A stretch of DNA of 64,000 nucleotides, taken from assembly GCA_941918925.1 (NCBI GenBank), contig OW799237.1, positions 72,427,126 to 72,491,125 on the forward strand. Direction: 5' to 3'. Position 1 is the first letter of the stretch. Each line of letters starts with the position of its first letter. The notes beneath the pieces were generated by a model. The model was not told where the DNA came from. It searched no databases and worked only from the letters and a program-made list of their open reading frames with translations. The position numbers were made by a program, and so were the translations under genes. This DNA comes from Phyto melanocephala. Lineage: Eukaryota; Arthropoda; Insecta; Diptera; Rhinophoridae. Below, piece by piece: positions 33,330-46,234 of the stretch.

Positions 33330-34323
33330 TTACATTGAAGCTAATTCCAAGATCTAATCCATAAACACAGTTTGACATCATCAACAAACATTAAAATATT
33401 GCTATATTGAATTGCCTTTGGAAGATCGTTCATAAACAATAAAAATAAGATGGGGCTGGGAGGACTTCCCTCAAGAAGAAGTTACTTCAAAATATTTTAA
33501 TAAACAGTCATTATACAAAACACATTGTCTCCGATCTTCAAAATAAGCGCTTATCCATTTTGAAAGGTTAACCGGAAATCCTAAAATATTGAGCTTTACT
33601 AACAATAAATCACGGTTAACCTTGTCAAAAGCTTTACTAAAATGAGTGAAGACTACATCGGTTTGGTTACGTTAAGTAAATTCTGTATTGATAAAGGACG
33701 TCAGTTCCATTAGGTTTGTGGATGTCGATCTACAATTACAACAACCATCTTGCACTGAGAAAGAATTGAGACATTTTATTAGTTAGAATGTCTGTTACCT
33801 TTTTCCTGAAACAGTTTAGGGATGGAGTTGAGTTTAGCTATTGCTCTACAATTATTAACATCACCAAGGCTACCAAATTTATTAAGCGGAATGATAAATT
33901 AATCTTTCCAGAAGTTAGGAATTAATTAAATTTCATAGAACTATTAAATAGTTGAGTGATATGATTAACTTACATATTGGCACTAATTTTTAATATGCAC
34001 TTGGGATTACCATCAGGACTAGGATTATAAGAATTTTTTAAATTTCTCAGACTTTCTAAGACGGTATTGACATTGAAAGATGATATATTAACTGATGTAG
34101 ATGAAGTTATATCATAAGTTTGTACTCGTACTATGTTACGTTTTTGTAGAAAAAGTAGAAGAAAAGAAATCAGCAAATGATTACTGAAATAAACAACATT
34201 ATTAGTTTTCATAGTAGTTGGAAACGTTAAAACTATACGTTTGAAATTAGCGAAATTGTAAATCATTTTTCGATCCTTTTTGAAGTAAAATTTGTATTTT
34301 GTATTCAAAACAGCATCACCCAC
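33330..34323 (-). pseudogene. Jockey-like non-LTR reverse transcriptase remnant
   Basis: On minus: N-V-N-T-V-L-E-S-L-R-N-L-K-N-S-Y and P-S-P-D-G (33970-34080), the start of the RT domain; then T-D-V-V-F-T-H-F-S-K-A-F-D-K-V-N (first catalytic Asp replaced by His), L-L-V-K-L-N-I-L-G-F-P and K-W-I-S-A-Y-F-E-D-R-R-Q; then L-F-x-N-D-L-P-K-A-I and F-V-D-D-V-K-L, the F-x-D-D box. Multiple frameshifts. No endonuclease or 5' part seen. Confidence 0.8.
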
Positions 34324-34329
34324 TTACTT

Positions 34330-36050
34330 ACATTTATTCATTTTGAATATACAAATATAAAGAAAAAAAACTACCAGATATACTATCAGATATGAATGTA
34401 CAGAGGAAGAAAATTATAAAATAAAAAAAAATTAATTAAACTAAAATAAAGTAAACTAAAAATTTTTGCACATTCAATAATATTACATCAAACGTACTTT
34501 ATACATTTGTGTGTATGCATATGCAAGTTTATAGCTGCAGTTGATAACCTTAATGGAAATCGTGTTAAAACTTTAAACCCCATTAAACCACATGGTAAAC
34601 AATATAATTGAAAAATTGTTCTCTGCTTCCATTGTTAATGGTTATCAATGCGCGAGTACATGTCAGCATTTATTTGTGTTTATCCTTATTTACAGAACAA
34701 CAACAATATTGTTAACAAAATAGTCATAAGGGAGCTAAAGAGGTGTAAAATATGAATTATATGCATTATTGGAATTAAATGAGATTTTAAGGGCACTACG
34801 TAATATGGCCCCAATAATAACGACCCCAAAATAGAAAACATTTAATATCACCAAATATGTGGTTATTATTAAATATGAAATCTCAACCCAATTTATAAAT
34901 ATAGTATTCGCCCCAAAATAGCCAAAAACTAAAATGATATATGAACCAAATTATTGGGGTGTTCTTTTGTTATGAAATTTCTCCCCAACAAATTATGTTA
35001 CAACTACGAATTAAACAAATGGGAGTGGAATATTGAGCTGTGCTAAATCTTAATATACCAATCACAAAAATACTATAAGCATATACATATATATATATAT
35101 ATAAGAGGCTAGTTAATTAGATTTACACTTGGTAACCTTTGCCGTTGTTGAGTTATGGCATGTCATCATGTAGGGATACGTGATCATGTTCGTACAACCT
35201 ACAGTAAATAAAAGAAAAGCTACATTCGAACACACAAGTAAGCATATGAACTAAATAAATAAACTCTCAATCGAAACAGAAATCAATGCAACCTAAACCT
35301 ATAAAAAAAAAAACTATCACACTCAAATAAATGTAACAGAGTAAAATGTGTTTTATATCCAGGTATAGTTTGAGAATAAATTTATTTGAATTTTCACTAG
35401 TTATTTAATTTTATTCAAATAACTACTAGTAGTTTCTATATTCATTTGTATTTGTAAATTTGTCGTTGTTGTTAATTTTTTAGTTTTGTTTTGTTTATGC
35501 TTGTACATATACCTACATACATATGCTTTGATGTAATCACTTATTTACAACATACTTTTGTTTTTGTTGATTTTCATTAATGTAAATACAATTTCTTCTT
35601 CTTAATTATGTGGGTATACATCAAGAGTCATAAAAACAAGATTACGCATTGCGCATGTTTATTGTAATTCAGCTCTCTCGTGCTTGACATCACATCAGTC
35701 AACAACTAATTGATATTACAAATGAAACTTGTAAAAAAGTGAATAAAATGCTAAAATAATTAATTAATTAATAACAATAATTATCCATAGCAATAAAAAC
35801 ATTAAACAACAAATAAATACATAAATAAACAAAAAAGAGATCAATTTCTATACATTTAAATTTATACCGATCTATTAAAAATTTAAATCGTAACAAAACT
35901 GACAAAATTAGATGTACCATTCTGAAATTTTGCAAACATTTATTTTAGGTCAATAGATTTGTAATAATGGAAATCAAATGTTTGCTTTGTCTTAAATTCA
36001 TATAATTTCTCTATGGACAAAGATTATAGAATCTTATAGGACGCCGATTG
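34330..36050. other. AT-rich intergenic
   Basis: No gene found. Contains a (TA)n run at about 35086-35103 and a small hairpin at about 35397-35433 (AGTTATTT / AAATAACT). Confidence 0.4.
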
Positions 36051-36959
36051 AAAAATTTCTAATTTCTAATCGGCTCTGCGCCGAGTCTCTTATGGACTGA
36101 AAAAATATTTGGCTCAGCCGAATTTTTAGTATTTTTTTATTTTTGAACAATTTAATAACAAATATTTCAATTTGTCGAAAAAGTAAAAAAAACGATTATT
36201 TGAAAATATTGCGAAAGTACCCTGTGATTTTGCAGAACTTCAACTGATGATAAATTTGAGTGAAAACAATAGTAACTGTTACATTAGCGTGCCATTTTTG
36301 AATATATTAATGAACGCCATTTCGTTTTTATAAGTGCATAGAAATCATGCCTATTTGGTAAAAAGAAACCAATGTTTCATAAGTTGGAGATGTTTGTTTA
36401 CATAATTCCTTTAAGATATTTTACATGTTTTATTCATTTTGAATTACTTCATTAATGATAAACTATTTAACACTTAGAAAGTCATTAAGAATAAATATTT
36501 TTGCACTATTGATTTAAAGTCTTGAAAATGTATTTCAATTTGCACTAATACCATTTTTTTGTATTTTTATATTTTTCATTTTCATTGGAAAAAATTAAAA
36601 AAATCGAAAAAAAAACAATTTAATAATTCTTAAAAATTTCATACAATTAAACAATTATTGATAACACCAAATATCTGTAATCGAAAAAAGTAGAAAACTG
36701 TAAAAAAAACTAGTTGGATGGATGTCGAATAAATAAATCAAAAGTAAGCATAAGCATATAGTTTTTAGCAAGGCATATTATGTAATTCAATAAGAGAAGA
36801 AAAAAATAATCAGCTGACGAAACAAGACTACCTGTTAAATAAATATGCCTTGGTTTTTAGTTTTTATCAAAACAAATTTTGTGATAAGTTTGACAATAAA
36901 ATTCCGATATATTTTTTTGCAGTGACCTATGATTCATTTCTAACAGAAGAAAAAATCAA

Positions 36960-37085
36960 ATTTCAAGTATGAAAAATCGGCTTCAAACTAAGCCGCCGGT
37001 CAGCCGAACGCATCGGCGGTGGCACGACTTAAATAAAAAAATCGAATAGCCGCCAGCCGCGCCGATAAGGCTTGCATCTCTGTTA
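36960..37085. repeat. GC-rich patch, GCCGCC/GGCGGT hairpins
   Basis: AAGCCGCCGGTCAGCCGAAC, CATCGGCGGTGGC, GCCGCCAGCCGCGCCGAT within an otherwise AT-rich region; looks like the end of an unrecognised mobile element. Related CGGC motifs at 36064-36100. Confidence 0.35.
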
Positions 37086-37219
37086 GGAAGTCCCATGCCC
37101 ACACAATGCTTATATTATGTTTTAACTACTTTTAAAGAGAGAGAGAGAGATGTTTTACTTTTTCAAAATGATTACTGTTATAACAAAAAAATAATTTTGT
37201 GCTAGAAAATTACTACACA

Positions 37220-37282
37220 AAATTGATAGTGGGTATGAAAAATTCCTCGCAGCCCTATATAGTGCTCTTACTTGTTTTTTAG
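37220..37282 (-). repeat. Family A end fragment
   Basis: GTGGGTATGAAAAATTCC followed by CCCTATATAGTGCTCTTACTTG matches the family A end in inverse. Confidence 0.5.
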
Positions 37283-37589
37283 GTTCGTAAAGTATTTTGA
37301 TATGTTATTTAGTTAAAATAGCCCAAAAGGAAGAATTAAATTTCTTCAAACATGTTAGATTTTATGAAGAACCTTTAATTTATCTAGAATATAAAATATC
37401 CCAAATTTTTAAAACAAAGTGCTACTAATTTGGAAATAAATGTTTACATTTACAGATTGGAGCACGGTGCGTATAAGAGATATTACAGTTAAGATTAGTA
37501 ATGATACTAAATACTTATACGCCTACGAAAGTATGTACGCCACACTCAGTGCACTATTGGCACTATTGGCACTATTGGAGCTTCGGCTA

Positions 37590-38075
37590 TGTGGCACGTA
37601 GCGCCGTCCTGTTAAAACCAAATGTTGCCAATATCCTCCTCTTCAATTTTTGTGCATAAAAATTCATTCGTCATGGCCCGATAACGATCGCCATTGACTG
37701 TAACGGCCACTCCTTGATCATTTTCGAAGAGAAATGGCCCAATTATGCCTCTGGACCAAAATCCGCACCAAGCAGTGACTCGTTTTGGGTGTATCGGCTT
37801 TTCAATGTATGCGTGCAAGTTTTCTTTGCCCCAAATGCGACAATTTTGGTTGTTTTCATACCCGCCAAGATCAAAATGAGCTTCAGCTGAAAAGATGATT
37901 TTTTTGCAAAATCGGCCAAAGTAATGTCGCAATATTCCGCAGCGTTGTTCAAGCGTTCAGCGGAAGGATAAAACTAATAATCTGTCAAATCAGACATGAG
38001 CTAAGTGTTACCATTCACGTAATAAGCACAAGTTGAAAAAAACAAACGTTAGATGGCGGACCCTATATGTATATA
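37590..38075 (-). pseudogene. Tc1/mariner-superfamily transposase fragment
   Basis: The minus-strand frame 37612-37932 reads F-S-A-E-A-H-F-D-L-G-G-Y, N-Q-N-C-R-I-W-G, H-P-K-R-V-T-A-W-C-G, I-G-P-F-L-F-E-N-D and N-I-W-F, then a TAA in place of the usual Gln and Q-D-G-A-T-C-H. The first catalytic Asp (F-S-D-E) is Ala; the second (Q-D-G) is present. A short N-terminal part precedes it, and the end near 38066 (GTTAGATGGCGGACCCT) also occurs in the copy at 55.6 kb, so it is probably the element terminus. A 10-bp unit (CACTATTGG) is repeated three times at 37550-37577. Confidence 0.85.
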
Positions 38076-38249
38076 TTTTTAATTAAAAAATAATACATGC
38101 TTTTTCTTTCGGTTGTAAATACTAAATACTAAAAACTGCAACAATGACACAAAATACCCTTTCTGAAAGTATTAGTTCAAAATTAATGACATCCTTCATG
38201 TTCAGGGTGGATTTAATCAGATGACTACCTAGGAAGATAATTTTAAATT

Positions 38250-38420
38250 CTGTTTTTGATACCCACCACCAAAAAAAAATGGTGGGGCTATATTTATTTC
38301 ATCATTCCGTTTGTAACACATCGAAATATCCATTTTAGACCCCATAAAGTATATAGTCTGGGTTTAATTTTATGACGATCTAGCTATGTCCGTTTGTTTC
38401 TCATTCTCAAAAAATTACAT
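38250..38420 (-). repeat. Family A fragment
   Basis: GATACCCACCACCAAAAAA, CATTCCGTTTGTAACACATCG, GACCCCATAAAGTATATAG and GACGATCTAGCTATGTCCG match the minus-oriented family A copy at 44448. Confidence 0.7.
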
Positions 38421-38429
38421 ATTAAATAC

Positions 38430-39860
38430 ATACATATGTATGTATTATATATAATAATAATAATGCTTATATATAATTTATCTGTATAAATTTTTTAAAT
38501 ATTGAAGACTGAAATTTTTTTTATGTATATAACAATTCGTCTTAATAAAATGTATTAATTAAAAAAAACCGAATAAATGGATTTTTATAAGTAGACATGT
38601 GTATGTATTTGTTATGGCACTTTTTAATATATTTTGGCACTTTCTAGGTAAAATTTTGGCACAAGACTGAAATCCTCAAATACCATCACTGGTACGCCAC
38701 TGTACTGTGGTTTAAAATTGTTTTTTTTTATTAGCTCGGTTACAAAATTTGCATAGCATTGTGTGATGTCTATCTGATTTTTTTTAGTCACACGACCCAC
38801 TGGTTAAAGTCAAATCGCAAAAAAATTAATTTTTCATTATTATTTAAAACTAGTTTCTTATTAAAATAGATGTTCAAAATATCATTAAAAAAATACTCTT
38901 ATATCTACTATCAACTCTTGGAGACAAAATTTTTGAACGTCCAAAACAAAAATGGATATAAAAAACGGATCAGATAATTTAACAGCTCTCCTATATGCTC
39001 TATCTTAGCTTAGCCATATTTATAGAAAAATTTCATGTTGGTTATAGAATTTCTAAAAATTTAAAGCACCGGTTTCAAAAATGTAATATTTTCATTGCCA
39101 GGATATATATTTTGTAAGGTAAAAATAATAATATTAATAATTTAAATATCATACGTAAGGCAGGTGGTCTTTATTCGTCAGCTGATTATTTTTTTCTTTC
39201 TTATTTAAAATTTCAGCTGTGAGAGTTTAATTATAAAAAACAATTCTCTTTCTTTTCTCTCATTAAGTTTAAATGTAAAAGGTGGTATAAAAAAATATAA
39301 ACTAAAGATTCTCTCCCAAGTGCGATTACTTGATGAATAAATATTTCTTGACCATATGAAAAATTTCATCATGATTGCCACTTTCAGAAATAACCCTATT
39401 TTCGGAACTTACGTTCCCCTTAATATAAGACAATTTCCCTGAAGCCTAATTTATTTATTTTTTGGTATTTAATGTTTCCAAACTTATATCATGTTTGCAC
39501 ACATCCAGTGATATATTCCTATTAATAGCAAATACATACAAATAATAAAAGCATGGTTCAATTAACGGAAATTTTGTTATTTGGACTTGTAAATGTTCTT
39601 ATGGCACCTTTTGCACCTGAAATTCTAAATTCTGAGCAATTATCTGCTATTTAATAAAGTGTTTGTAGATCTTGATTTTAATTAAAAAAAGAGAAGGTTT
39701 TAATATATCTAATAATTATTTAAGATTTTAGTTAAATTTTTGTCACGTTCACTGTTATTAATGTAGCTGGAAAAATATTGTAATTAATTTAACATGCATA
39801 TTTGAAGAGATTACTATTTAACAAGTAAAAGCATTTTATTTGTCTGTACCTAATTTTTTA
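38430..39860. other. AT-rich intergenic
   Basis: No coding, RNA or terminal-repeat signal recognised. Confidence 0.4.
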
Positions 39861-39867
39861 TACCCAC

Positions 39868-40758
39868 CACCAATTTGATGTAAAGAATTTATTATTTAAT
39901 TATTAACAGTAATCGCTATGGAATAATCTTTTAATACTTAAATATGTATAACTTTCTTTGTGTAACTTCGATTTGGTATTAAAATATTTTCGTAAATTTA
40001 GTCTTGCAATGAAAGTGGTCGTTAAAGTACGCAAACCAATATAGTTTCCATTAATTTTTTAAAGTCATTGTCCATAGATAAATTATACGAATTTAAAACA
40101 AAGCGTTATGTGTGAGGTAGGCATTTAAGTGGGCGTGTCATCTTCAATTTCCGGCATAACCATGACATTGACTAGGTAGCTATATGTGCGAATTTTTATC
40201 ATCATATCTTTAATTATGTCGATCTTATGATCTTTTAAATTTCATTAACAGGTGATGAAAAGTAGACGTTGTAGTAGGCTTATCGAAGTAGTTTCTGCTA
40301 ATCTTACATGTAATTTTGTCAATTTTATTACATTTTAAATTTTAAATATGCCGAAAAGCTGACACTGTATGGTACGAAAATGAACCTTGTGGTCCATAGC
40401 ATCTTTCGTAATGTATAGATATGAGAGAAATATTTTTTTTACTAAGGAAATATACATTCGAAGTTTCATCGCTCTACGTCAATGCGATTAAACACAATTG
40501 CATTTTATTCGATGTTGGAAGGACATGAATTTTTTTTACCAACTCTTGCATTACCAGCTAAAACTTACTTCATCCGTTCGAGCTCTATCATGCTTACAAC
40601 AGATAGACAGTAGGACGGACATAGCTAGATCGTCCTAAAATAAAGCTAAGACTCAGAAACTACATAATTTTTGGAGCCGAAAATAGATATTTGATGTACC
40701 ACAAACGGAATGATTAAATGAATATACTACCACGCCATTTTTTAAGGTGGGTATAAAA
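39868..40758 (+). repeat. Family A, second plus-oriented copy
   Basis: Starts TATACCCACCACCAATTTGATG (5' hairpin missing), has ACAGTAATCGCTATGGAATAA as at 4721, the GACGGACATAGCTAGATCGTC block, and ends AAGGTGGGTATAAAAA. Confidence 0.7.
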
Positions 40759-40759
40759 A

Positions 40760-42469
40760 GCCATGCGACAAGTATTAGTATATATACCTCAATAAACCTT
40801 AATTTTGGACAAAAAAATCTTCAAACAATATTTTTATTCAAAAAACTTTAAATTCAAGGTAAAATCTTTATTCTGGCATCGCTGGGTCTACTGATGATTT
40901 GATAAGCACTAGTGAAATCCAGATGGACCAACTTAATCCCAACAATATGTTTATAGTTGCGTATCTACATTTTTGTGAAGAAAATACAATAATAAAATTT
41001 GGCAAATCCAAATATAGCGCTTTTGTTTTTTTTTCCTTTTCAAAAAAAAACCGACTGATAAAATATTACTTTTTACAAGTCGAATTTAATGTCAGCAATT
41101 GAGTTTTATTAACGTTTTGCTGAAATGCTTGGAAAATGCCAAATCTTAACATGTTTACTAAATAATTGTAATAATAACTTTTACATTAAATTTCATGTAA
41201 TTAAAATTAAAATATACATATTTACGCCTTAAGATGCATCAAATGTTTGCAAATAACTTGTTTTCTCAGAAATTTTAAAAGAAGTACTTAAATAATAGTT
41301 TTAGGAAAATGACTTACATCGATCGTATAAATGTAGTTGAATTCAATTTCCGCATGTACTGAAATCATATATTTGCATATGTTTGTATGAATGTTCAATG
41401 TATAACTGACTCAGTTATTATGAACATGCTTATATAAATGATTGTATTTTGTGCAATCGTATATAAGTATATACCCTTAAGACTAGAATATATTCATACA
41501 CATGTATAAATATAGGGTAATATATACACATAATTACTTACTAGGGATGCCAATCCAGATACCGAAAATCCCGGGAAATCCTGATTTTTTCTAAATGTGA
41601 ATTATTTATATAATAATTTGTTTAATATGTATTTTTCTGGCAGTAATTTTCATTCAACTTTTAGAGAAACGGTTAGGCGATTAGACCCAAGCAGTGACTT
41701 TTTTTGCACATGGAATTCATTTGGCAATTATTGATGTTTTTTACAACGCTTTTAGTTGTGCAAGTGAAAAAGAAGCATCTTAATCAGATGATGGTAAAGA
41801 AGAAACACACATCTTTTGGTTATTGAAACAAATAGCGATCTCACTTAGAAATTTCACATTAAACTACTTATTGAAAAAGTCGCACTTAAATTCTATGAAG
41901 TTGCTATTTAAGATTGTTATTTTGTTAAAAATCAGTTTTAAAACTATTTCAATAAATTGTATTTCCAATATATACATATAAATGATAAATCCCAAAATCC
42001 CAGAAAAAAATTCCGGGATTTAAAATTTTTAAATCTGAAATCCCGGGATTCGCAAAATGAGTCTCTTTTGGTATCCCTATTACTTACACATGTTTGTATT
42101 TATGTATAACACGAGTTCAAGGAGCACCAGTAAATAGAATTTACCTGTTTTTACAGAGGCAGTAAACTTAAATTAAGACAGATAAAAACTTTTTTCTTTC
42201 CCAAATTTCTTTAATTAATAGAAAATTTTATGGAATAACTTTGTGTGCCATGTTGCAGCATCCTCCAGAAACAAGAAACAACATAGCTGTAGTACTAATG
42301 ACTTTCAACTTTTTAGTTATCATCGTTCTAACCATCGTTATTTTAGATGACATTTGAAAAACGAAATTCCACGGCCACATAAAACGCATCAAGCAGTAAA
42401 TTATTCTGGATGTAGTTATGTTTGGGCAATAAAATGAGAAGTATCAATAATAGAAATATTTGCACAATA
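40760..42469. other. AT-rich intergenic
   Basis: No gene supported. TCCCGGGAT-containing blocks near 41570 (ATCCCGGGAAATCC) and 42015-42055 (CCGGGATTT ... CCCGGGATTCGC) face each other and could be ends of a small 490-bp repeat (about 41543-42082: TAGGGATGCCAAT ... GGTATCCCTA). Confidence 0.4.
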
Positions 42470-42645
42470 GTTGTAATCAGTGTTGCCAGTTTAGCTATTT
42501 TATGGCTAAATTTAGCTATTTTTGAATACGCTTAGCTAGGAAAATCTGCGTTTAGCTATAAGCTATTTTTTTAGCCATTCCTACATATTTTTTTAGCCTT
42601 TTTTAGCCATTATTTGTTTTAAGTGAAAAACGTTTCTATAAAACA

Positions 42646-43420
42646 ATGTATACCTTCGTATAGGAAACCAAAATTTCCAAATTCGACTACTTATATAAAA
42701 ATTTTGCATGTGGTCAATTGATAGTCCGGGTAACTATACCTTCGTACAGTTAACCGACGCCACGCAATTAACCAATGCGGAAGTGAGACGCAAAACTCTC
42801 GATGTCAGATAAAAAGGACGGCCTGATTGTCTTTAATCGACCAGAGCGGAATGACGGCTGACCTTATGTGATAGCCAGATTTAAAATTCGTGTATAAAAA
42901 AAAAGATAAAAAAACAGTTATTTTTTATTAGTTATTGTTTATTTTTCAAACAGCTTTTTGTTGAACAATTTATACAATCGACAGACCCAAAAAGAATTTA
43001 CTATAAATTGTTTTAAAAAATATTTTTTTTTTAATAGTTTTACGGCTCGATATGTCAAAATTTTTATTGCTTACAAAATCTCGAGCTGCACAAATTTAAT
43101 TTTTAAATTTAATTAAAGGGAAAGTGTGAGCGAGAATCCAGCAATTTCCATTCTGCATTTAACATTTTCCGAAGCTCTATACAACAAGTTTTTATAAAAC
43201 TTTTCACGCATACAAGGTTCAGTTGATGCAAGAAATTAAACCATGCCCAGTAAATTTGCTGATTGTCATTATCAATTATAATTTTTTGAGATTGCTTATT
43301 TTTTCAACAAAAATTTTAACAATAACTAAATTTTATTTATTTGAATACTTGGTCTGTGGGGCATATACAAATTCGACGCTCTTGTAAGGTCACTCTTTAC
43401 ATAAAAAAGTGGTTAAGGTT
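42646..43420. repeat. Insert starting with a CTTCGTATAGGAA repeat shared with 60474
   Basis: From ATACCTTCGTATAGGAA through GTTAACCGACGCCACGCAATT and CAGATAAAAAGGACGGCCTG it parallels 60474-60720. The remainder to 43420 is AT-rich without recognised content. It interrupts the hAT left end, which restarts as a copy at 43424. Confidence 0.6.
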
Positions 43421-43423
43421 CAG

Positions 43424-43640
43424 TGTTGCCAGTTTAGCTATTTTATGGCTAAATTTAGCTATTTTTGAATACGCTTAGCTAGGAAAATCTGCGTTTAGCT
43501 AAATATAAGCTATTTTTTTAGCCATTCCTAGATATTTTTTAGCCTTTTTTAGCCATTATTTGTTTTAAGCTTTTAAGTTTTGTTGTTGTTTCGTTTCCTA
43601 AATAGTGAAAAACGTTTCTATAAAACAATGTTTTTTACCT
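43424..43640 (+). repeat. Second copy of the hAT left end
   Basis: CAGTGTTGCCAGTTTAGC and the following TTTTAGCTA subterminal motifs repeat 42478-42646 almost exactly, with a few small indels. Confidence 0.8.
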
Positions 43641-43987
43641 ACTAAAAGTTGCATCGATGGGAACCTTTTTAAAATAGTGGGAATGGTTATCCCACCTACA
43701 ATTCAAAGAATAGATTACAGAAGTTAAATAGTTTTCGTAATTATTGTAAATGTGAAATTAATGCAAAATTATATGAAAAACATATAAATGGTATTGGATA
43801 TACATATTATCGAGACCAAGCCTTTACTTTTTAATCCAATGAATTTTAAGCTACAACAGCAGGAGAATACATTAGCTATGTAAAAGGTTTTTCAATAAGA
43901 GTAATATGATTTCTTTAAAAAAAAACACACTTATTGTTAAGGAAATTCAAAAGTTTTTAATTTAATGTTAAGACAATCGATACAATT

Positions 43988-44122
43988 AAGTTCTGAATAC
44001 AACGTCATTCAAATGGCCTCCACGACTTCTGCCGTAGGAACGAATTCGACAAACGCAATTTTCGAGCATTTTTTCCACTAACTCAAGTTGTATGTCATGT
44101 ATGGCACGTTCAATATTGCCCT
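43988..44122 (-). pseudogene. Tc1-like transposase C-terminal end
   Basis: Minus strand: N-I-E-R-A-I-H-D-I-Q, L-V-E-K-M-L-E-N-C, then R-S-R-G-G-H-L-N-D-V-V-F and a TAA. R-G-G-H-L-x-D/E-I-x-F is the usual C-terminus of this group. Only this end is present. Confidence 0.6.
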
Positions 44123-44198
44123 ATAAAGATTGTAGTAAGTTTGGTTTATTTCGAAAGACAAATATTTTATTTTTTCTATATTCTTTTTTTTTTTAAGA

Positions 44199-44339
44199 TA
44201 CGACTTAAAATGTATTGATAAATGCTGTTATCAATTTGAAGCAGCACATAATTATCTTAAATTGATAGGATCTAAAGAAAGTTATGATGACAATGACAAT
44301 AATAGCGAGCTAGATGCTGATGATAATTGGTCTTTTTAA
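44199..44339 (+). pseudogene. Possible last exon of a hAT-element gene
   Basis: After a pyrimidine-rich TTTTTTTTTTTTAAG acceptor-like site, a frame reads Y-D-L-K-C-I-D-K-C, an acidic D-D-N-D-N-N-S-E-L-D-A-D-D tail and a TAA. It may be the C-terminus of the protein once carried by the hAT element. Weak. Confidence 0.3.
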
Positions 44340-45070
44340 CACCATTATAACAATTCTTGTACTTTATAACTAGTCAAAGATGTATTGAGTATATTACAAA
44401 CGGTCTTAGATTTTATTATTTTTCTTTTAAAACAAATTTTTCTTATTATACCCGCCACCAAAAAAATGGTGGGGGTATATTCATTTTGTCATTCCGTTTG
44501 TAACACATCGAAATATCCATTTTAGACCCCATAAAGTATATATATTCTGAATCAGGGTTTGATTTGATGACGATCTAGCTATGTCCGTCCGTCTGTCCGT
44601 CTGTCCGTCTGTTGAAAGCACGATAGAGGTCGCACCGAAAAAGCTAGGGGGCTCAAATTTTGCCAGAATCTTTCTTATAGACAAGGTTTGTTTGGTATTG
44701 AAAATGGGCTAAATCGGAATATTAGGAAGAGAGTTATAGCTCGAAAAGCAAGAGTAGGTCGAAAAAACCGTGTCCTTCGAACATCGAATAAAATGGAATT
44801 GTGTCCAAACGCATTAACGTAGACTCATGAAACTTCGAATATATATTTCCTGAGTAAAAACAATATTTTTCCCCAAAAATTGTCTAAATCTATGCATTAG
44901 GAGAGGAGTTATTGATCAAAATGTACGAAAATTTATACCGCACAGTGTATTTTTCGGTATATTTAAAAACAAAAACGTCATAAAAGCAACAAAATTGGAT
45001 GTACGACTCTGAAATTTTGCACACTCTGCTTTTTGGTGAGTGGCTTTTTTGTAACGGAAAATCAATGTGC

Positions 45071-46030
45071 CACGCCCACTTTTACGCCCACCTCCCATAT
45101 AACGTTTTACCTAAAATTCATATAATTTCTCTATTAATAAAGATTTTGGAAGTATAAAGGGCTATATTGAAACACCTTAGTTGTACTGATTCGTAAAAAT
45201 AACTTTGACACGCCTACTATAACGCCCACTTTTCACGTTATCTACCGTTAATGAAATTTAAAAGCTCATAAAACCGCTAAAATTAGAGGTATGATGATCA
45301 AATTTGCTACGTATATTCCCCTAGGCAATATCATTACTGTGCCAGAAAATTAAGGTGCCACGCTCACTTTTACGCCCACCTCCCATATAACGTTTTACTT
45401 AAAATTCATATAATTTCTCTATTAATAAAGATTTTGGAAGTATAAAGGGCTATATTGAAACACCTTAGTTGTACTGATTCGTAAAAATAACTTTGACACG
45501 CCTACTATAACGCCCACTTTTCACGTTATCTACCGTTAATGAAATTTAAAAGCTCATAAAACCGCCAAAATTAGAGGTATGATGATAAAATTTGCTACGT
45601 ATATTCCGCTAGGCAATATCATTACTGTGCCAGAAAATTAAGATGCCACGCCCACTTTTACGCCCACCTCCCATATAACGTTTTACCTACAATTCATATA
45701 ATTTCTCTATTAAGTAAGATTTTACTATATCGCCCACTTTTCACGTTATCTACCGTTAATGAAATTTAAAACCTCATAAAACCGCCAAAAATAGAGGTAT
45801 GATAATCAAATTTGCTACATATATCCTTCTAATCAATGTAATTGTTGTGCGAAAAAGTTTAGGTGACACGCCCACTTTAACGCCTACCTCCCATATAACG
45901 GTTTATCTTAAATTCATGTAATTTCTCTATTGACAAAGTTTTTGGGAAAATAAAGTACCATATTGAAATATCTAAGTTGTATTTATTAGCAGAAACTTTA
46001 TTGACGCTCCTACTTTAACTCCCACTTTTA
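45071..46030 (-). repeat. 288-bp tandem repeat, three full units plus a partial
   Basis: CACGCCCACTTTTACGCCCA-type unit starts at 45071, 45359, 45647 and 45867, giving periods 288, 288 and 220 (the third unit has an internal deletion of about 68 bp). The units are nearly identical. Confidence 0.85.
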
Positions 46031-46216
46031 CTAAAAGACTACATTTACAAAAGCATTTTAGTAGCATATCGAAGTTATAAAGGGTGGTTTAATTTTAAGG
46101 ACCGATGTTGAATTTAAATAAAACACAAATTATTTAGGATATTATTATTATTTCTTTTTGTAATTATAATATTTGTATGGTTCAATTATGTATTTAACAA
46201 AATATCGGCCAAATGG

Positions 46217-46234
46217 CCCCCCCCCCCCCCCCCC
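46217..46234. repeat. Poly(C)18 homopolymer
   Basis: Eighteen consecutive C in an AT-rich context. Confidence 0.9.

Noticed and set aside
46217..46234. Poly(C)18 as a regulatory i-motif
   Set aside because: Isolated homopolymer within a repeat; could be a sequencing or gap artefact, and nothing nearby would be regulated.
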